NCBI GenBank assembly: GCA_019787685.1
Contig: JAHNUO010000006.1
Location: 1,178,001-1,242,000 of the forward strand
Origin: Chiua virens
Lineage: Eukaryota > Basidiomycota > Agaricomycetes > Boletales > Boletaceae
Direction of reading: 5' to 3'
Length of the DNA: 64,000 nt
Part shown: in pieces, positions 48,504-59,758 of the stretch
How positions within the stretch are numbered: position 1 is the stretch's first letter
Layout: each line of letters starts with the position of its first letter
Program-made: the position numbers and the translations under genes
The notes under the pieces: generated by a model
Seen by the model: only the letters and a program-made list of their open reading frames with translations
Database searches by the model: none
What the model was told of the DNA's origin: nothing

Positions 48504-49192
48504 CGCTTTGGATTCCTCGGTGGGTGCCTCGTCAATGTGATGACACAGGGTTGTTAACTTGAATAGCATTCAGATTTTGCAACAGTCAGATGGGCTGCAC
48601 CACATAGCATCAGATTCACATACACAGTAGACCCATTTGGGTGAGCTCATCTAGTCGACATGGTTCTGTTAATATACCAGGCATTTGAGAAATGGGCAAC
48701 CTAATCCTGTCATCGGCGCAAACTCATGGGCTCCTGTCCAACTGTTGTGCAGACGTGCTTGTGCCCAAATGATGCAAATTTCACTCTTGGAGATCTGTTA
48801 GCAGTCGATGACCCCAGGTTTGTGGTGTCTAGCTGGTACACTTTCCAGGGAGGAACCGCTTGGTACCCAAACCAAGAACGGAAAGCTGATGGGCGTTGTC
48901 GTTTGTAACCGGTTGTGGTTCACCGCAGTGATTCGTCATGCAGTGGTTGGCGCATATATATGATGCCTGTGGTCATCCTCTTAAACACTCGGGACCCATT
49001 CATCACCGGTTCACCAACACACCATTCTGGCCACTAAATTAGGTCCAAATAGAGTTTTATGATTCACAATGCGGGCACCGTATCCAGCCTCAATGGATAG
49101 TTCGTGTCTCAACTGAGTATCTAATAACATGGCAGACCTATGGACAGATCATTTTACCAAAGAAGCATCGCCATCCTGTAGAACCGGATGGA
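48504..49192. other. Intergenic between uS17m and prefoldin 6
   Basis: About 690 nt between convergent genes. An open frame at 48726-48908 has no family resemblance. No repeat, tRNA or other feature is seen. Confidence 0.45.
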
Positions 49193-49702
49193 TCAGCTTG
49201 ATACCGTACCAGATGGTGCAGGCAGTTGCGATTGGAGATCGACGAGCTGGAATGCATGAGTAACGATAATTCAATAAATTAGGCAACGTACTTCGAGCTT
49301 CTTCTTTTCTAATTGTTCCTCCATATCTTTAATCTGAGTATCGACACGCTTCCTATGATGCTAGTGAGAGAGATACGAAATTTATGCAAAGTACGCACAT
49401 TTCGCTACGGATGAACTCCAGCCGAGTCTCTACGTTCGTGCGAGCTTCGGTTTGGTCTTGGGGAACTAGAACCGGCCCAACGAGCTTGAATACCGTGTTA
49501 TTCGGGGTGAGATTTGCAAACTCCTGAGAGCAGCACAGTGAGCGTCGGCGCACGAATAAGAGAGCATGCCTACTTTCTTGACCATCTCATTTTCAGACAA
49601 CTGCGTGTCCAACCGTGACCTCTTCTCGACAAGGACGGCAAGATCACCTTGCAGTTTCTGAAATTCGGTTGATTTTGATTGGAGACGCGCCCCGAGCGAC
49701 AT
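49193..49702 (-). CDS. YKE2: Prefoldin subunit 6 (Yke2)
   Basis: Beta-type subunit of prefoldin, the hexameric chaperone that hands unfolded actin and tubulin to CCT. The ATG at 49702 begins MSLGARLQSKSTEFQKLQGD, the first coiled-coil helix. After an intron comes EFANLTPNNTVFKLVGPVLV, the beta-hairpin of beta-class prefoldins, then TRLEFIRSEM, and further exons give KRVDTQIKDMEEQLEKKKLE and LVDLQSQLPAPSGTV. The match is full length, about 120 residues, in four exons. It diverges from the GGT gene, with 144 bp between the two start codons. Confidence 0.92.
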
Positions 49703-49846
49703 GGGAGATCGGCAAACACTAAATAGTCACGGGGCCACGTGAAACGGAGCGATAGGACACGGTCGTCCGTGTGTGGACTATACTTGCAATATATACTCAC
49801 AGTGCTACCACAATGCTGACCAAACTTTCTTCAGGTTATCTCTCCA
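49703..49846. promoter_or_regulatory. 144 bp bidirectional promoter, YKE2/GGT
   Basis: 144 bp between divergent ATGs. A short TATA-like run (ATATATAC) lies at about 49790-49797, facing the GGT gene. No other site is recognised. Confidence 0.4.
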
Positions 49847-52445
49847 ATGTCTTCCCCTAGCATTGACTGGAACAAAGTGAATCAGCCGGAACTCGTCTTC
49901 CAGCGCTTTGCCAGCCGCAGATCTCAGGTTTATGGCACCAAGGGCGTCGTGGCTTGCTCCCAACCTCTGGCCGCCGAAGCAGGGCTCGAGATCCTGCGGA
50001 AAGGCGGAAATGCAGGTACGATACAATCGCGTTATGATGTTCGCCGTCTCAACTGGCATTCCCTTTGACTCCTCACCCCAGCCGACGCAGCGATCGCCAC
50101 CTCCGCCGCGTTGAATATCACCGAGCCTAGTTGCTGTGGTATCGGAGGGTACGTCTACTGCATCTTATCTCCGCAAATTCTCAATCTACTTCAGTGACGC
50201 CTTTTGTCTCTTCTACGATGCGCAGACCAAGACGGTCAAGGCTTTGAACGGATCAGGACATTCACCCGCGAAGCTCAACCTAGACTACATGAGGCAACGA
50301 GGAATCAACGGTGGTCAAATTCCTCTCACGGACATCAACTCTGTAACGGTTCCTGGTAAGTATTTCTTTCTTTGGTACATTCTCGTTGCACTAATAGGAA
50401 TGGATAGGCGCTGCGGCCGCCTGGGTTGATACCGTAGAGCAATTTGGCTCGCAGAAGGTTTCAATCGCAGATATTCTAGCGCCAGCTATCAGACTCGCAG
50501 AAGAAGGGTAAACTGAAACATTTACTGTCCTCTTACTCGTCTCACGTCTCATTTCGCCCAGAGTTCCGGTCTCAGAGATCCACAGCTACGCTGTACGTTC
50601 CGATACCGAATAAGCACTTAGTACCTGCTGACTCTTTGCTTACAGTGGCAACGCTCTGAAAACCTTATCCGAAATGCATCTCCCAACTGGGATGAGATGC
50701 TACTCAACGGGAAAGCTCCACTCCCCGGGCAGATCATGAAATTCCCCAATCTCGCGAAGACTTTTCGCGCACTCGTTGAACACGGAAAAGATGGTTTCTA
50801 CAAAGGCCGGGTCGCCCAAGCGATCGTTGATCTCGTCAAAAGCAAGGGTGGAGTGATGGAGCTTGAGGACTTCGCTGCTCATAAGACCTCTATTGTCGAA
50901 CCTATCAAATACACCTATGCGGGGGAAGTCACGGTATACGAGGTAGGACGCCGCTTCCTACATCCGTTGATAAAATACTACATCTAATTGCATCCAGTGC
51001 CCGCCCAATGGCCAAGGTGATCTCACTTCCTTGTGAATATAATCAGAGTCCGAACACTGTTTAGGTATCACTGCACTCCTCGCTCTTGGGATTTTGGAGC
51101 AAATGCAAGTTCAAGAGAAGACGAAATCGTTGCTAGAACTAGAACACAATTCCGTTGAGTATTTGCATGCCCTTGTCGAGGCTATGCGGTCAGTCCAGCT
51201 ACTTTACTTCTCAGTCTTCTTGCTCATCTTTCTGTCTTACTGGCTTAGAATCGCATTCGCCGGTGAGTCTCACACATACAACAACGATTCTGATATGTTT
51301 GGATGACCGACATGACTCAACAGATAGTCAATATTATGTGAACGACCCAGAATTCAATTTCATCCCCGTCGACAAGTTGTTGAGCAAGGTTCCACATTTC
51401 ATTTCGACATCTAGCCCAGAATTTGACCTTCAGACAGGAATATCTTGCCTCTCGCGCTCGACTTTTTGATCCGAGTAAGGTGAACCCCAACGTCATTCAC
51501 GGAAATCCTGTGAATTCATCCGATACCGTCTATTTCACCGGTATGTACGAATAACGGACCAATTCAGTTTCCTTGACTAGTTTCTAGTTTCTGACCAATG
51601 GGGGAATGCTTGCAGTTACATTCAGAGTAACTACGCTGGTATGTGGCCACACTCTGGATATTGTTGCGTATTCATCTGCTTTTGGGAACAGGGTTCGGTA
51701 CGGGAGGTACTGTGCAGTGATTATTTGATTTACATTGGCTCACCTTTCACGAAGCCGTGCCAAAGGGTTGCGGTTTCACACTTCAAAACAGAGGTTCGGG
51801 GTTCATCCTCAAGGAAGGTCACCCGAACTGTTTACAGGTGAATTTGTTGGTGTCAACCCGGGATGTTCAGGTCTCACATTGAACCCTTAAGGGTGGTAAA
51901 CGCCCATACCACACAATCATTCCTGCTATGGCACTTAGAGGCGACGAACTCTTTTTGTCCTATGGGGTAATGGGAGGTTTCATGCAGGTGAAGGGAGTAT
52001 AGTCCTGTGAGACTACCCACTGACATTCTGTGGCAGCCACAAGGCCATGTCCAAGTCCTCCTCAATATGCTGCGGGGTTTCACAGCCCAAGCGGCCCTCG
52101 ATGCGCCCCGTTTCTGCATATCGCCGGGCGTTCCTGTAGACGAGAATAAAGATGACGAATTTGGTGTTGTCAATAGCGAGGTATACTTCGAGGATGCTAT
52201 CCCTCCCGAAACAATTGCCAAATTGAGAGGTGAATACATCCCGGATGAATATCGATGAATCATGGATTACTGAGTAATACTGCTTTTCAGAGATGGGGCA
52301 CGACGCTAGGACCGTGACCGGTCTTGGCAGAGGGATGATGGGTCGTGGACAGATCATACAGAAGATCGTAGATCAGTCAGGCAAGACCGTCTGGGCAGCA
52401 GGCTCTGACCCTCGCGCGGATGGACATGCAGTGGCACAGATCTAG
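49847..52445 (+). CDS. Gamma-glutamyltranspeptidase-like Ntn-hydrolase
   Basis: Member of the gamma-glutamyltranspeptidase family, which cleaves gamma-glutamyl bonds such as in glutathione. Exons give [72 protein letters not shown] and YEGLPNGQG-like [15 protein letters not shown]. Later comes [19 protein letters not shown], where the Thr after Asp is the expected catalytic nucleophile, [15 protein letters not shown], and [17 protein letters not shown]. The C-terminal end is ADGHAVAQI. No signal peptide is seen, in contrast to secreted GGTs; it looks more like the cytosolic YwrD-type branch. About ten exons; most joins restore the family frame. Confidence 0.88.
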
Positions 52446-52522
52446 ACGTCCAGGGTAAGGTCTATGGTTTCGTGTATGTATGCGCACGTGCAATTCAAGG
52501 TCAACCCCATAAATATCAACAA

Positions 52523-54219
52523 CTACAACATTCGTTGGCGACGTTCATTTCCAACTGAAAGAAAAGATATATGTAGTGAGCAATGACGGATCAAATGTGC
52601 CAGGGTCATATCCCAACCTGCTTGTTGCCGCCGGAACTCTCGTAGTTCGAAACTCTTGTCGGGTCCTTCAATCTGTCCCCATCCAGCGAGAGGGACGACG
52701 ATCGCAGTAGCATTATCCCAGGCACCCAGTTCCTGAGCAAATGATAAAATGCGATCTGCTGCCGCTTTGGGGGTGGGAGCGTCCCTTGTCAGGTCAACGA
52801 TTTCGTCATCGGACAGGCTCGAGGAGATGCCGTCGGAGACCACCACCATTGATGCCCAATCCCGTCCTAAGAAATAAATGCAGTCAAGCTATGGAAGTCA
52901 CACGACGATGTCGCTACATATTTACCTTCCAATAGCTTTGCGCGTACCTCGGGTTCGGGGGTGACACCAAAAGGCTTAAATTTGAGGTCTCCCAAACTGG
53001 TGGCGATTAGTTAACCTCCTCATGGCGCGCTCTTCACTTACGCCCTTGTATTTGCTAGTGCCCCCATCCATCTGAGAAGCGACGTGAGTACTCATACAAA
53101 CGTAGAAAGAGCAGGGACGGACCGCGATTCGCCGAAAGAGTCAGTGATCAATGCAGAACCCATCATACGTCGCAACCGAGTAGCTTCAACGCGTGAATCC
53201 GGGTGATGATTTTCAGTCATTGGGTACACGAGGTCACCTTTTCTAGAACACAGTAGGACTCGTGCATCGCTAGAGATTGTATCAAAACAGGTGACCAACG
53301 ATCGACTTCCAACTCACCCGCAATGTGCCACTGTAAGCGCGAGCTTCTCAGAGGAAAAGAATGGGCGAGCAGGATCGTCTAAGGAGTGGAGTATGGCGAC
53401 TGAGGCTGTTGCCCCGCACATCTTTGCTTCGCTCTCTATGGAAAGAAGCCTGTCTAAATACTATCAGCGGTATGGTCGTCATGGATTTTCATTATACCTC
53501 CTTACCAACTTCAAAGAATGCTTGCGTAGCACGAGCCTCTAAGTCAAGAGGCGGAGTATGTTGAATGTTGTGGATCCACGGCGCAAGTGCGCCGCCTCTG
53601 AACCTTTTGAAGTAGCCACCGAGATCCTTGATCCACAGAAATAATTCGGGAATATGAGATTTGTCAACCGACTCGAATAAACCGTGTAGTTCCTGTCGTA
53701 GATATTGAGAGACAGTGGAACCACCATGCCTAGAAAAAAATCGTTATTATAAGTATATGTCAAACCCGCTGAATTCACATACCCGTCATAAAGGCCCACG
53801 AACACAACTTGGCGAGCGATAGGATCTGCAGCATTTTCGGGTTCCCAATCAATACCGAAAGCTTTCTTGATACTTAAACGAAGTCCGTCGGGGTCCAACG
53901 AGAGTGCAGCAATTGCATGGTAATCTTCTTGATGTCTGTGTGGAGTGCCAGTACTTCAGTAACCAGGATCTTGCCTTCGTGAAGGGACTTACCCTCTGTC
54001 GCCTCTGGAAGTTGCGACACCAATTATCTTTGGTGAATGTAGAGGTATTCGTCCCATGCCACCTGTTCATCTCGATGAGAATAAGCATGCAGTCGCTGTC
54101 CGGAGAAATTCACCTGGGGTAGAAAACCGGATATAATCATGATAGAACCGGTGACAATGTTGAATTGACAATGACGGGCGTTTCGAGGAGTTGAAAAACT
54201 GCACGAGTAGAGGAGACAT
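52523..54219 (-). CDS. PTC6: PP2C phosphatase, mitochondrial (Ptc6-like)
   Basis: Mn/Mg-dependent Ser/Thr phosphatase of the PP2C family. The ATG at 54219 begins MSPLLVQFFNSSKRPSLSIQ, an Arg/Ser-rich presequence like those of mitochondrial Ptc6, followed by HDYIRFST and, after an intron, GRIPLHSPKIIGVATS. Metal-binding motifs: GDRGHQEDYHAIAAL and VVFVGLYDG (then HGGSTVSQYLRQEL), LTVAHCG, MVVVSDGISSSLSDDEIV and AWDNATAIVVPLAG, with the Asp residues of the active site all present. The last exon gives QQAVGNERRQRML. About nine exons. In yeast Ptc6 acts on pyruvate dehydrogenase; that role here is inference. Confidence 0.85.
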
Positions 54220-54471
54220 TCCCTGCATGCATGGACACTACAACAGCCAGCATTGCCTCGCCAATGAGTACCGAATAAATGAAGACAACTGATCCACCTC
54301 GAGGACCAATTGCGGGTGTTCTTGTAATAGTTAGGTTTGGTGGGAAATATCGTTATACATTTATTACAGGAACACCGAACAGGGGACATTTCCCGTCCTT
54401 CAGCTTCAGCGCTTCAGCTCTAGACGAGGAACTCGTACATTCGTTTGGTTCCTCGAGTTGGCACGGAACTT
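54220..54471. promoter_or_regulatory. 252 bp bidirectional promoter, PTC6/VPS20
   Basis: About 252 bp between the divergent start codons. No TATA box; no recognised motif. Confidence 0.35.
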
Positions 54472-55387
54472 ATGGGATCAAGCCAGTCCGCACCAAAGAT
54501 TACCCGGCAAGATCGTGCAATTCTCGAGTGTGTGCCTTTCCGGTATTTACAAACTGAGCATACTCAAATATCCTTCAGCCTCAAACTACAGCGCGACAAG
54601 CTTAAACAGTATCAGAAGAAGGTGTGAGAGCATTCACTTTGATGTGTCCTTCTCAAGATTTCTTTTGCGCAGATCCAAGTCATCCTCGACCGCGAGCATC
54701 AAATTGCGAAATCGCATCTCGCTGCGGGTGATAAGGACCGCGCTATTATAGCCCTCAGGAGAAGAAAATACCAGGAGAGCCTTCTTTCAAAGACGGATGA
54801 ACAACTCACCAATTTGGAACAGTTGGTCGGTGTGGTACATCGTTCTACGATCCATGTCATCATTACTTGTTTGCGCAGGTTGCTACAATCGAATTCTCGT
54901 TGGTCGAAGTTTCGGTTCTGCATGGCTTGAAACAAGGAAATGAAGTGTTGAAGGAGATTCATCACGAGATGAATCTAGAGAGTGTCGAAAGGTTGATGGA
55001 AGAAACGCATGAGGCCAGGGAGTATCAGCGGGTACGCGAACACGATCAGTGGTGTATGTCCTTAATCTCTCATATACTTGCCCAGGAAATCAGCGACCTG
55101 CTAGCAAATCAACTGACCGTAGCGGACGAGGATGCTGTCCAGGCTGAGCTTCTTGAACTTCAGGCTGCAACCGTAAGTTCCCTCGTTCTACTCAGCCTGC
55201 ACCACCTCAGCATTCCAGATGGAGGGCCCAATCCAGCAAGAACTGCCTTCGGTGCCTAAAGCACAACCTGGCGAAACAGAAGGTGATATCCATACATCTC
55301 TTGTCGCCATTTACTTAGTATTGCACCGCAGAACCTCCTCTGGTGTTGGCCCAAGATGCCACGGGGCGAATTGCAGTATCTAGTTGA
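54472..55387 (+). CDS. VPS20: Vps20/CHMP6, ESCRT-III subunit
   Basis: Vps20 starts ESCRT-III assembly on endosomes after ESCRT-II and leads to membrane scission. The N-terminus MGSSQSAPKITRQDRAIL begins with Met-Gly, a myristoylation signal expected for Vps20. Joined exons give LKLQRDKLKQYQKK, IQVILDREHQIAKSHLAAGD, LRRRKYQESLLSKTDEQLTN, VATIEFSLVEVSVLHGLKQG, NLESVERLMEETHEAREYQ and EISDLLANQLTVADEDAV. The C-terminal part is acidic and ends GRIAVSS. The pattern of four basic helices plus a regulatory tail fits Snf7-family proteins. It converges on PPIL2. Confidence 0.9.
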
Positions 55388-55509
55388 TCAAGTGATACAG
55401 AGATCAGATATTTGTCTCATCTTCGGTACTCAGTCATTATTACCCTACAAACCACGCTATCACTGTAATGTAAGCAATTAAGTGGACATCAATCATCCCA
55501 TGTCCAGTA

Positions 55510-57497
55510 TCACCAACCCTGAAAGTTACCAAAACCCAACTTTTTCTTTTTTTTAGAATCCTCAATCTGAGGGTCTTTGTTAACACCTTCAAGCTCAAGC
55601 GGTCTCTTATTGCCAAGGTATTTTCCAACACCAGAGCTGCGCATGCCACCTAAGGCTCCTCACTTGCGCCTACCTTGACGCCGAACCAGTTGGTGTTGTC
55701 ACCGGGTGTTTTCTGAAGAATCTTTGATTCCCTGTTATTGGCCTCCGCTCGTCGGGCGAGCTTTTTAGCGAGTCGCGTTTTGTAGGTCTCAAAAGGATCT
55801 TGGTGGCTAGGTCATTGGTATTAGACGGGAAAAGAAGAGTAAACCAGATGGGACATACATCACAACTTCTGTTATTCGTACTGGTTTCGCCGGTCGCTCA
55901 GTCCCTTCTTTCTGAGGCAATTTTTCCAAAGTATCTAATACATCTTCACCCCCGACCAATTTTCCAAAAACGGTGTGCTTATTGTCAAGATGCGGGGTCG
56001 CTCCGAATGTGATGTACCACTGGGATCTATTTTACGTCAACATGCGTGAAAACCCTTATGCTACTATTAAGGGAACACGTACCCATTTGTGCCAGTGCCC
56101 TTGTTTGCCATCGCCACGGCTCCTCGGCTGTCGTGTTTGGCGGCACCTTTCATATCATATTCATCACGAAAAGGTGTGCCCCAGTACGACTGTCCTCCCG
56201 CGCCTGTCCCGGTTGGGTCCCCGGTTTGTACCTGAAGGTAAAGTCAGTGGTGGGACAACAGTAGCACATTATATCTACTTCACCATGAACCCGGGAATTA
56301 ACCGGTGGAAAAGACAATTATCATACTTCCCTTCTCTAGCAAGCATCAGGAAATTGTAGCAGGTCTTCGGGGCCTGTTGAGCGTTAACCCGTTGATGGGT
56401 GAGAGCAGTGCGTACAGGGGAAGGGATCGCAGACCTTTTCACAATATAGTTCCAAGTTGAGAGATCCACCAAGACTCGTGATGACTCGAACGTAAGCTCG
56501 ACGCTTGCCTACGTCCTTTTCCTTACCCTTGCCCTTCAGAGGGTTCGATATATCCTCGAACATAAGTTCCTCCTCATCCCAAAGAAGCTTAGAAGATTGC
56601 GTTTGGGGATCCACAGAGGTTGATGTCAGCGAAGCACCAGGTGCACCCGTGGAATATGGAGAGATGTTCCCTATAAACGGTTGGAAAGTACGAGGCTGGG
56701 GAGTGTATGATGCTTACAAGGAACGACTTTCTTAGGCTGCTGAGACGGCTTTCGGGACTGGGGCTTTTGCCATGTCCTCTTTTTTCGCGGACATAGCTAC
56801 GAGGGCAGCTCCGGAAAGCGGAGATTCCGGTGGGAGTCCATGGGGGTTTTGAAGGGTAATCACGTCGTCACTAGTATAGTGGCTTTAGAATTCGTACGGG
56901 GTAAATTTCGATGTATATACCTCTTGAACTTTGTATCCTCCAGAAGATCCTTGCCACCCTTGATGCTCTCTGTAAGAAATACATTGCCAGTCGTAGCAAT
57001 TGCGACAATATGGGAATGTTCGCTAAATGGCTTGAATGAAATAGGGTCGTGAATTTCTCCGGACGGCTTCCGTGAGTAGTTGAGCTTGATGAGATCGTTT
57101 GGAAAAAGAGGTTCCTTGGTGATCGGGTTGATGTTGTTATGTTGCCTTGAAAAAAAAAAAAGGATGTAAGATGGAATAACTACTCACAAAAAATGGAAAA
57201 CTCGCTTTAGCCAAGGGATGATGTTGAGGAGGTCAAATACAAAAGCCGGTTCCATCCTTGTTGCGTGCACAGACTGGGTTCTCAAACTGCTGGAAGGAAA
57301 GGGCGCAGCAGTCAAACGGCGTCTGTGCTCTGGCATGGGGAACCTGCTGTTTCCTGTGGAAGGAGGGTTTCAGAGATGAAGTGAGAGCGGCAGACCACGC
57401 ACGCTTTGTAGCCCGACGACGAGGCAGAATGCTGACCGAGGTCACCAGCGTGCTCGGCGTGTGTAATGTATAACTTGTTCGAGTTTCCGTGGCCCAT
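55510..57497 (-). CDS. PPIL2: PPIL2/Cyp8, U-box cyclophilin
   Basis: Nuclear peptidyl-prolyl isomerase with an N-terminal U-box (animal PPIL2, fission yeast Cyp8), linked to the spliceosome. The ATG at 57497 begins [20 protein letters not shown]; exons then give [37 protein letters not shown] and [15 protein letters not shown]. The cyclophilin part has [58 protein letters not shown] and [14 protein letters not shown]. At about 55650 the frame stops in the literal sequence (TAG), but one frame over it continues [20 protein letters not shown] and ends LGFGNFQGW, the normal tail, so a 1 nt deletion is likely. One exon follows a 12-T acceptor with AAG. Confidence 0.88.
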
Positions 57498-57550
57498 GGT
57501 GATGATGATAGTCGGAGAAACAAATAGGTCCTGCAGTGACGACTACGCTG
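57498..57550. promoter_or_regulatory. 53 bp bidirectional promoter, PPIL2/PPR gene
   Basis: The two opposed ATGs are only 53 bp apart, the shortest such gap here. Part of the promoters must lie within the transcribed leaders. No element is recognised. Confidence 0.45.
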
Positions 57551-59734
57551 ATGCTCCGTAGGTCAATCCGCACCGTCCATCGCTTTGACTTCCTCGCTCC
57601 CCGTGCATTCAAGTATAGACCTGCTAGCCTTCTCGCTGCCGTTCATGACGCGGAGAAACCTTTCATCTCTTCCTCCGTAGTTGCCAAGGACACTATTCAG
57701 CAACAAGGCATTCCGTCCCACCGCATTCATGACGTCCCAGACCCAGACATCCTGTTCTTCAACCAGTGTCTCGTGCAACTTCGGAAAGCCCTCTCAGCGC
57801 GTGACATAGCACGCGTCTGGGAGCACTGGACATGCTTGCGGGACAAAGGTCTCCTACCACTGTTTGGACCTCAGCTGTGCAAGTACTCAGACTTGTTAGC
57901 GACTCTGTGTCCGCAATCAACCCAGACTTGGGATCCTCATGAACGCAAAGCCATGGAGGAGATTGCGTTTTATGCTGCGATCAAGGGAGCTCCCAGTGCT
58001 TTGGTTGCATACATGGGTGTTCATCTGCGCAGTGGTGATCGTACTACTACTCTGGACTTGTACGCTCGGTTTCTCCGGGCTTTTGAGGTCAAATCCCTGT
58101 CCCCAGACACCGTTGTCCCGGACGCGGACGATGATGTTGACGAACTGGTAATTGACTTGCCAACATACTCGCGGCCACACTCCTTGCACCCCCCCTCCAT
58201 CCTTCTCGCCGTTGTCGTCGCCCACGCCATGGGAGATTCTTTTCGTGATGCGCTTCATGCATATCTACAAACCCCCACTCCATTCTCCACGCGCCTCGTA
58301 ACAGATTTCCTCTCCACTTTCTCTGACAAGTCTTTAACAAGCAAGGTGGGCGAATATGTTCGTAGACTACGCGTCGCAAGATACGTCTCCGAACCACGTT
58401 TTATCACGGCACGTGTCTCTGTGTTCGCTGCCACTCGGGACACCCAGGGTCTCAAGAAATTCTATCGGTCTATCATCGATGGCATCTGCGGTCCCGAGCC
58501 GTATATTGCAGCTAGTCAAGCCAATGTCACACCACAAGCACCCATAGCCCTCAATGAGATCAACTGGGCGACGATCTTGACCGCCTTTCTCCAATGCGGT
58601 TGTAGAGACCTGGCTGAGACCCTCTGGGACGATATGTTGCGGTTGCAAGTTCGGCCAACAGCTACCACCTGGACTGCTCTTCTTGTTGGATACGAGCGCA
58701 TGGGAGAAGCCGAAGATGCAGAAAAAGCGTGGGGTGCCATGATATCCACGGGTATAGAACCAACCACGTCGACGTTCCGTGCCCTCATGTCCGTGCTTTT
58801 CACCGCTCGCAGACCAGATGATGCAATGGGATATCTTGATCGTTGGCTTACGAACAGCTCCTTTTCAACGCCTGAAGACGCTCTGACACTCTACAACACT
58901 ATCATCCACGGACTGTTGAAGAATCGCCGAGAAACTGATGCCCATGTACTGTTTCAGAAGTTGCGGCAGGAAGGACCTCATCCCGATGTGGTGACCTTCA
59001 ATAGTCTACTCAATTACCACGGCCGAAAAGGCGAGTTCCGTACAATCTCTCGAGTACTAGATTGGATGAGAGAAGACGGCGTAGTTGGCGACGTCTATAC
59101 TTTTTCGACGGTGCTGGACGCGCTGCTCAAAGTTGGTCGCACGGATGCTACGGATGCCATTCTTGGCCTCATGCGGAAACAGAACATCGAGCCCAACGTA
59201 GCCTTCTTCACATCGATCATTAACTACCAGATGGAGGAGGGCACAGAACAAGGTCTACGCGCAGCAATGGAACTTCTCGGGAAAATGGAGAAGAATCCGG
59301 ACGTGCAACCGAACGAAGTGACATACACGGGCATTCTGACAAGCCTGCATCGCCATGACTGGCGTGACCTAGCATTTGCGAAACAGTCCAAACACCACGT
59401 ATTGGAGGAAATGACAAAGAAGAACATGCAGCTCAGTCGGGCTGCGTATCATGTGTTGATCAAAGCATGTCTGGAGAACCCGGCATCGGAGGGCACAGAA
59501 CATGCACTTGGGTACTACAGGAAGATGGTTCAGAAGAGAGTCTCGATTGGTCCAGATACATGGTATGTCCTATTACGTGGACTGATCGCAAGAGAGGCAT
59601 GGACGGATGCGGACAGAGTGGTAGAAGAGATGACGCGGGGTTGGGCTGTATATGGGAGACTGGCTGATTTGGTCTGGAGGGTCAGAAAACGGAAGGGGTG
59701 GAAGACGAAAGCAGAACCTCGACCGTATTTCTGA
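57551..59734 (+). CDS. Mitochondrial PPR-repeat protein
   Basis: Intron-free gene, unusual in this window, encoding about 727 residues. The first 20 (MLRRSIRTVHRFDFLAPRAF) are basic and lack acidic residues before position 13, as in a mitochondrial presequence. Pentatricopeptide repeats run from about residue 340 to the end: for example WTALLVGYERMGEAEDAEKA, LYNTIIHGLLKNRRETDAHV, VTFNSLLNYHGRKGEFRTIS, YTFSTVLDALLKVGRTDATD and FFTSIINYQMEEGTEQGLRA. Each is near 35 residues and follows the VTYNxLIxGLxKxGxxxxAxxLFxxMxxxGxxPx pattern. PPR proteins bind organellar RNA in a sequence-specific way; the target cannot be told. The stop is 24 bp from that of the convergent Mim2-like gene. Confidence 0.9.
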   Translation: MLRRSIRTVHRFDFLAPRAFKYRPASLLAAVHDAEKPFISSSVVAKDTIQQQGIPSHRIHDVPDPDILFFNQCLVQLRKALSARDIARVWEHWTCLRDKGLLPLFGPQLCKYSDLLATLCPQSTQTWDPHERKAMEEIAFYAAIKGAPSALVAYMGVHLRSGDRTTTLDLYARFLRAFEVKSLSPDTVVPDADDDVDELVIDLPTYSRPHSLHPPSILLAVVVAHAMGDSFRDALHAYLQTPTPFSTRLVTDFLSTFSDKSLTSKVGEYVRRLRVARYVSEPRFITARVSVFAATRDTQGLKKFYRSIIDGICGPEPYIAASQANVTPQAPIALNEINWATILTAFLQCGCRDLAETLWDDMLRLQVRPTATTWTALLVGYERMGEAEDAEKAWGAMISTGIEPTTSTFRALMSVLFTARRPDDAMGYLDRWLTNSSFSTPEDALTLYNTIIHGLLKNRRETDAHVLFQKLRQEGPHPDVVTFNSLLNYHGRKGEFRTISRVLDWMREDGVVGDVYTFSTVLDALLKVGRTDATDAILGLMRKQNIEPNVAFFTSIINYQMEEGTEQGLRAAMELLGKMEKNPDVQPNEVTYTGILTSLHRHDWRDLAFAKQSKHHVLEEMTKKNMQLSRAAYHVLIKACLENPASEGTEHALGYYRKMVQKRVSIGPDTWYVLLRGLIAREAWTDADRVVEEMTRGWAVYGRLADLVWRVRKRKGWKTKAEPRPYF

Positions 59735-59758
59735 TAAGTAGATAGATATGATACTAAT

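Noticed and set aside
48726..48908. Open frame rich in Cys and Trp in the uS17m-prefoldin spacer
   Set aside because: Only 60 codons, no match to any family I know, no splice context supporting extension.
57149..57162. Run of 12 A as a possible retroposed poly(A) tail
   Set aside because: On the minus strand it is a T tract directly before an exon of PPIL2, so it reads as a polypyrimidine tract.
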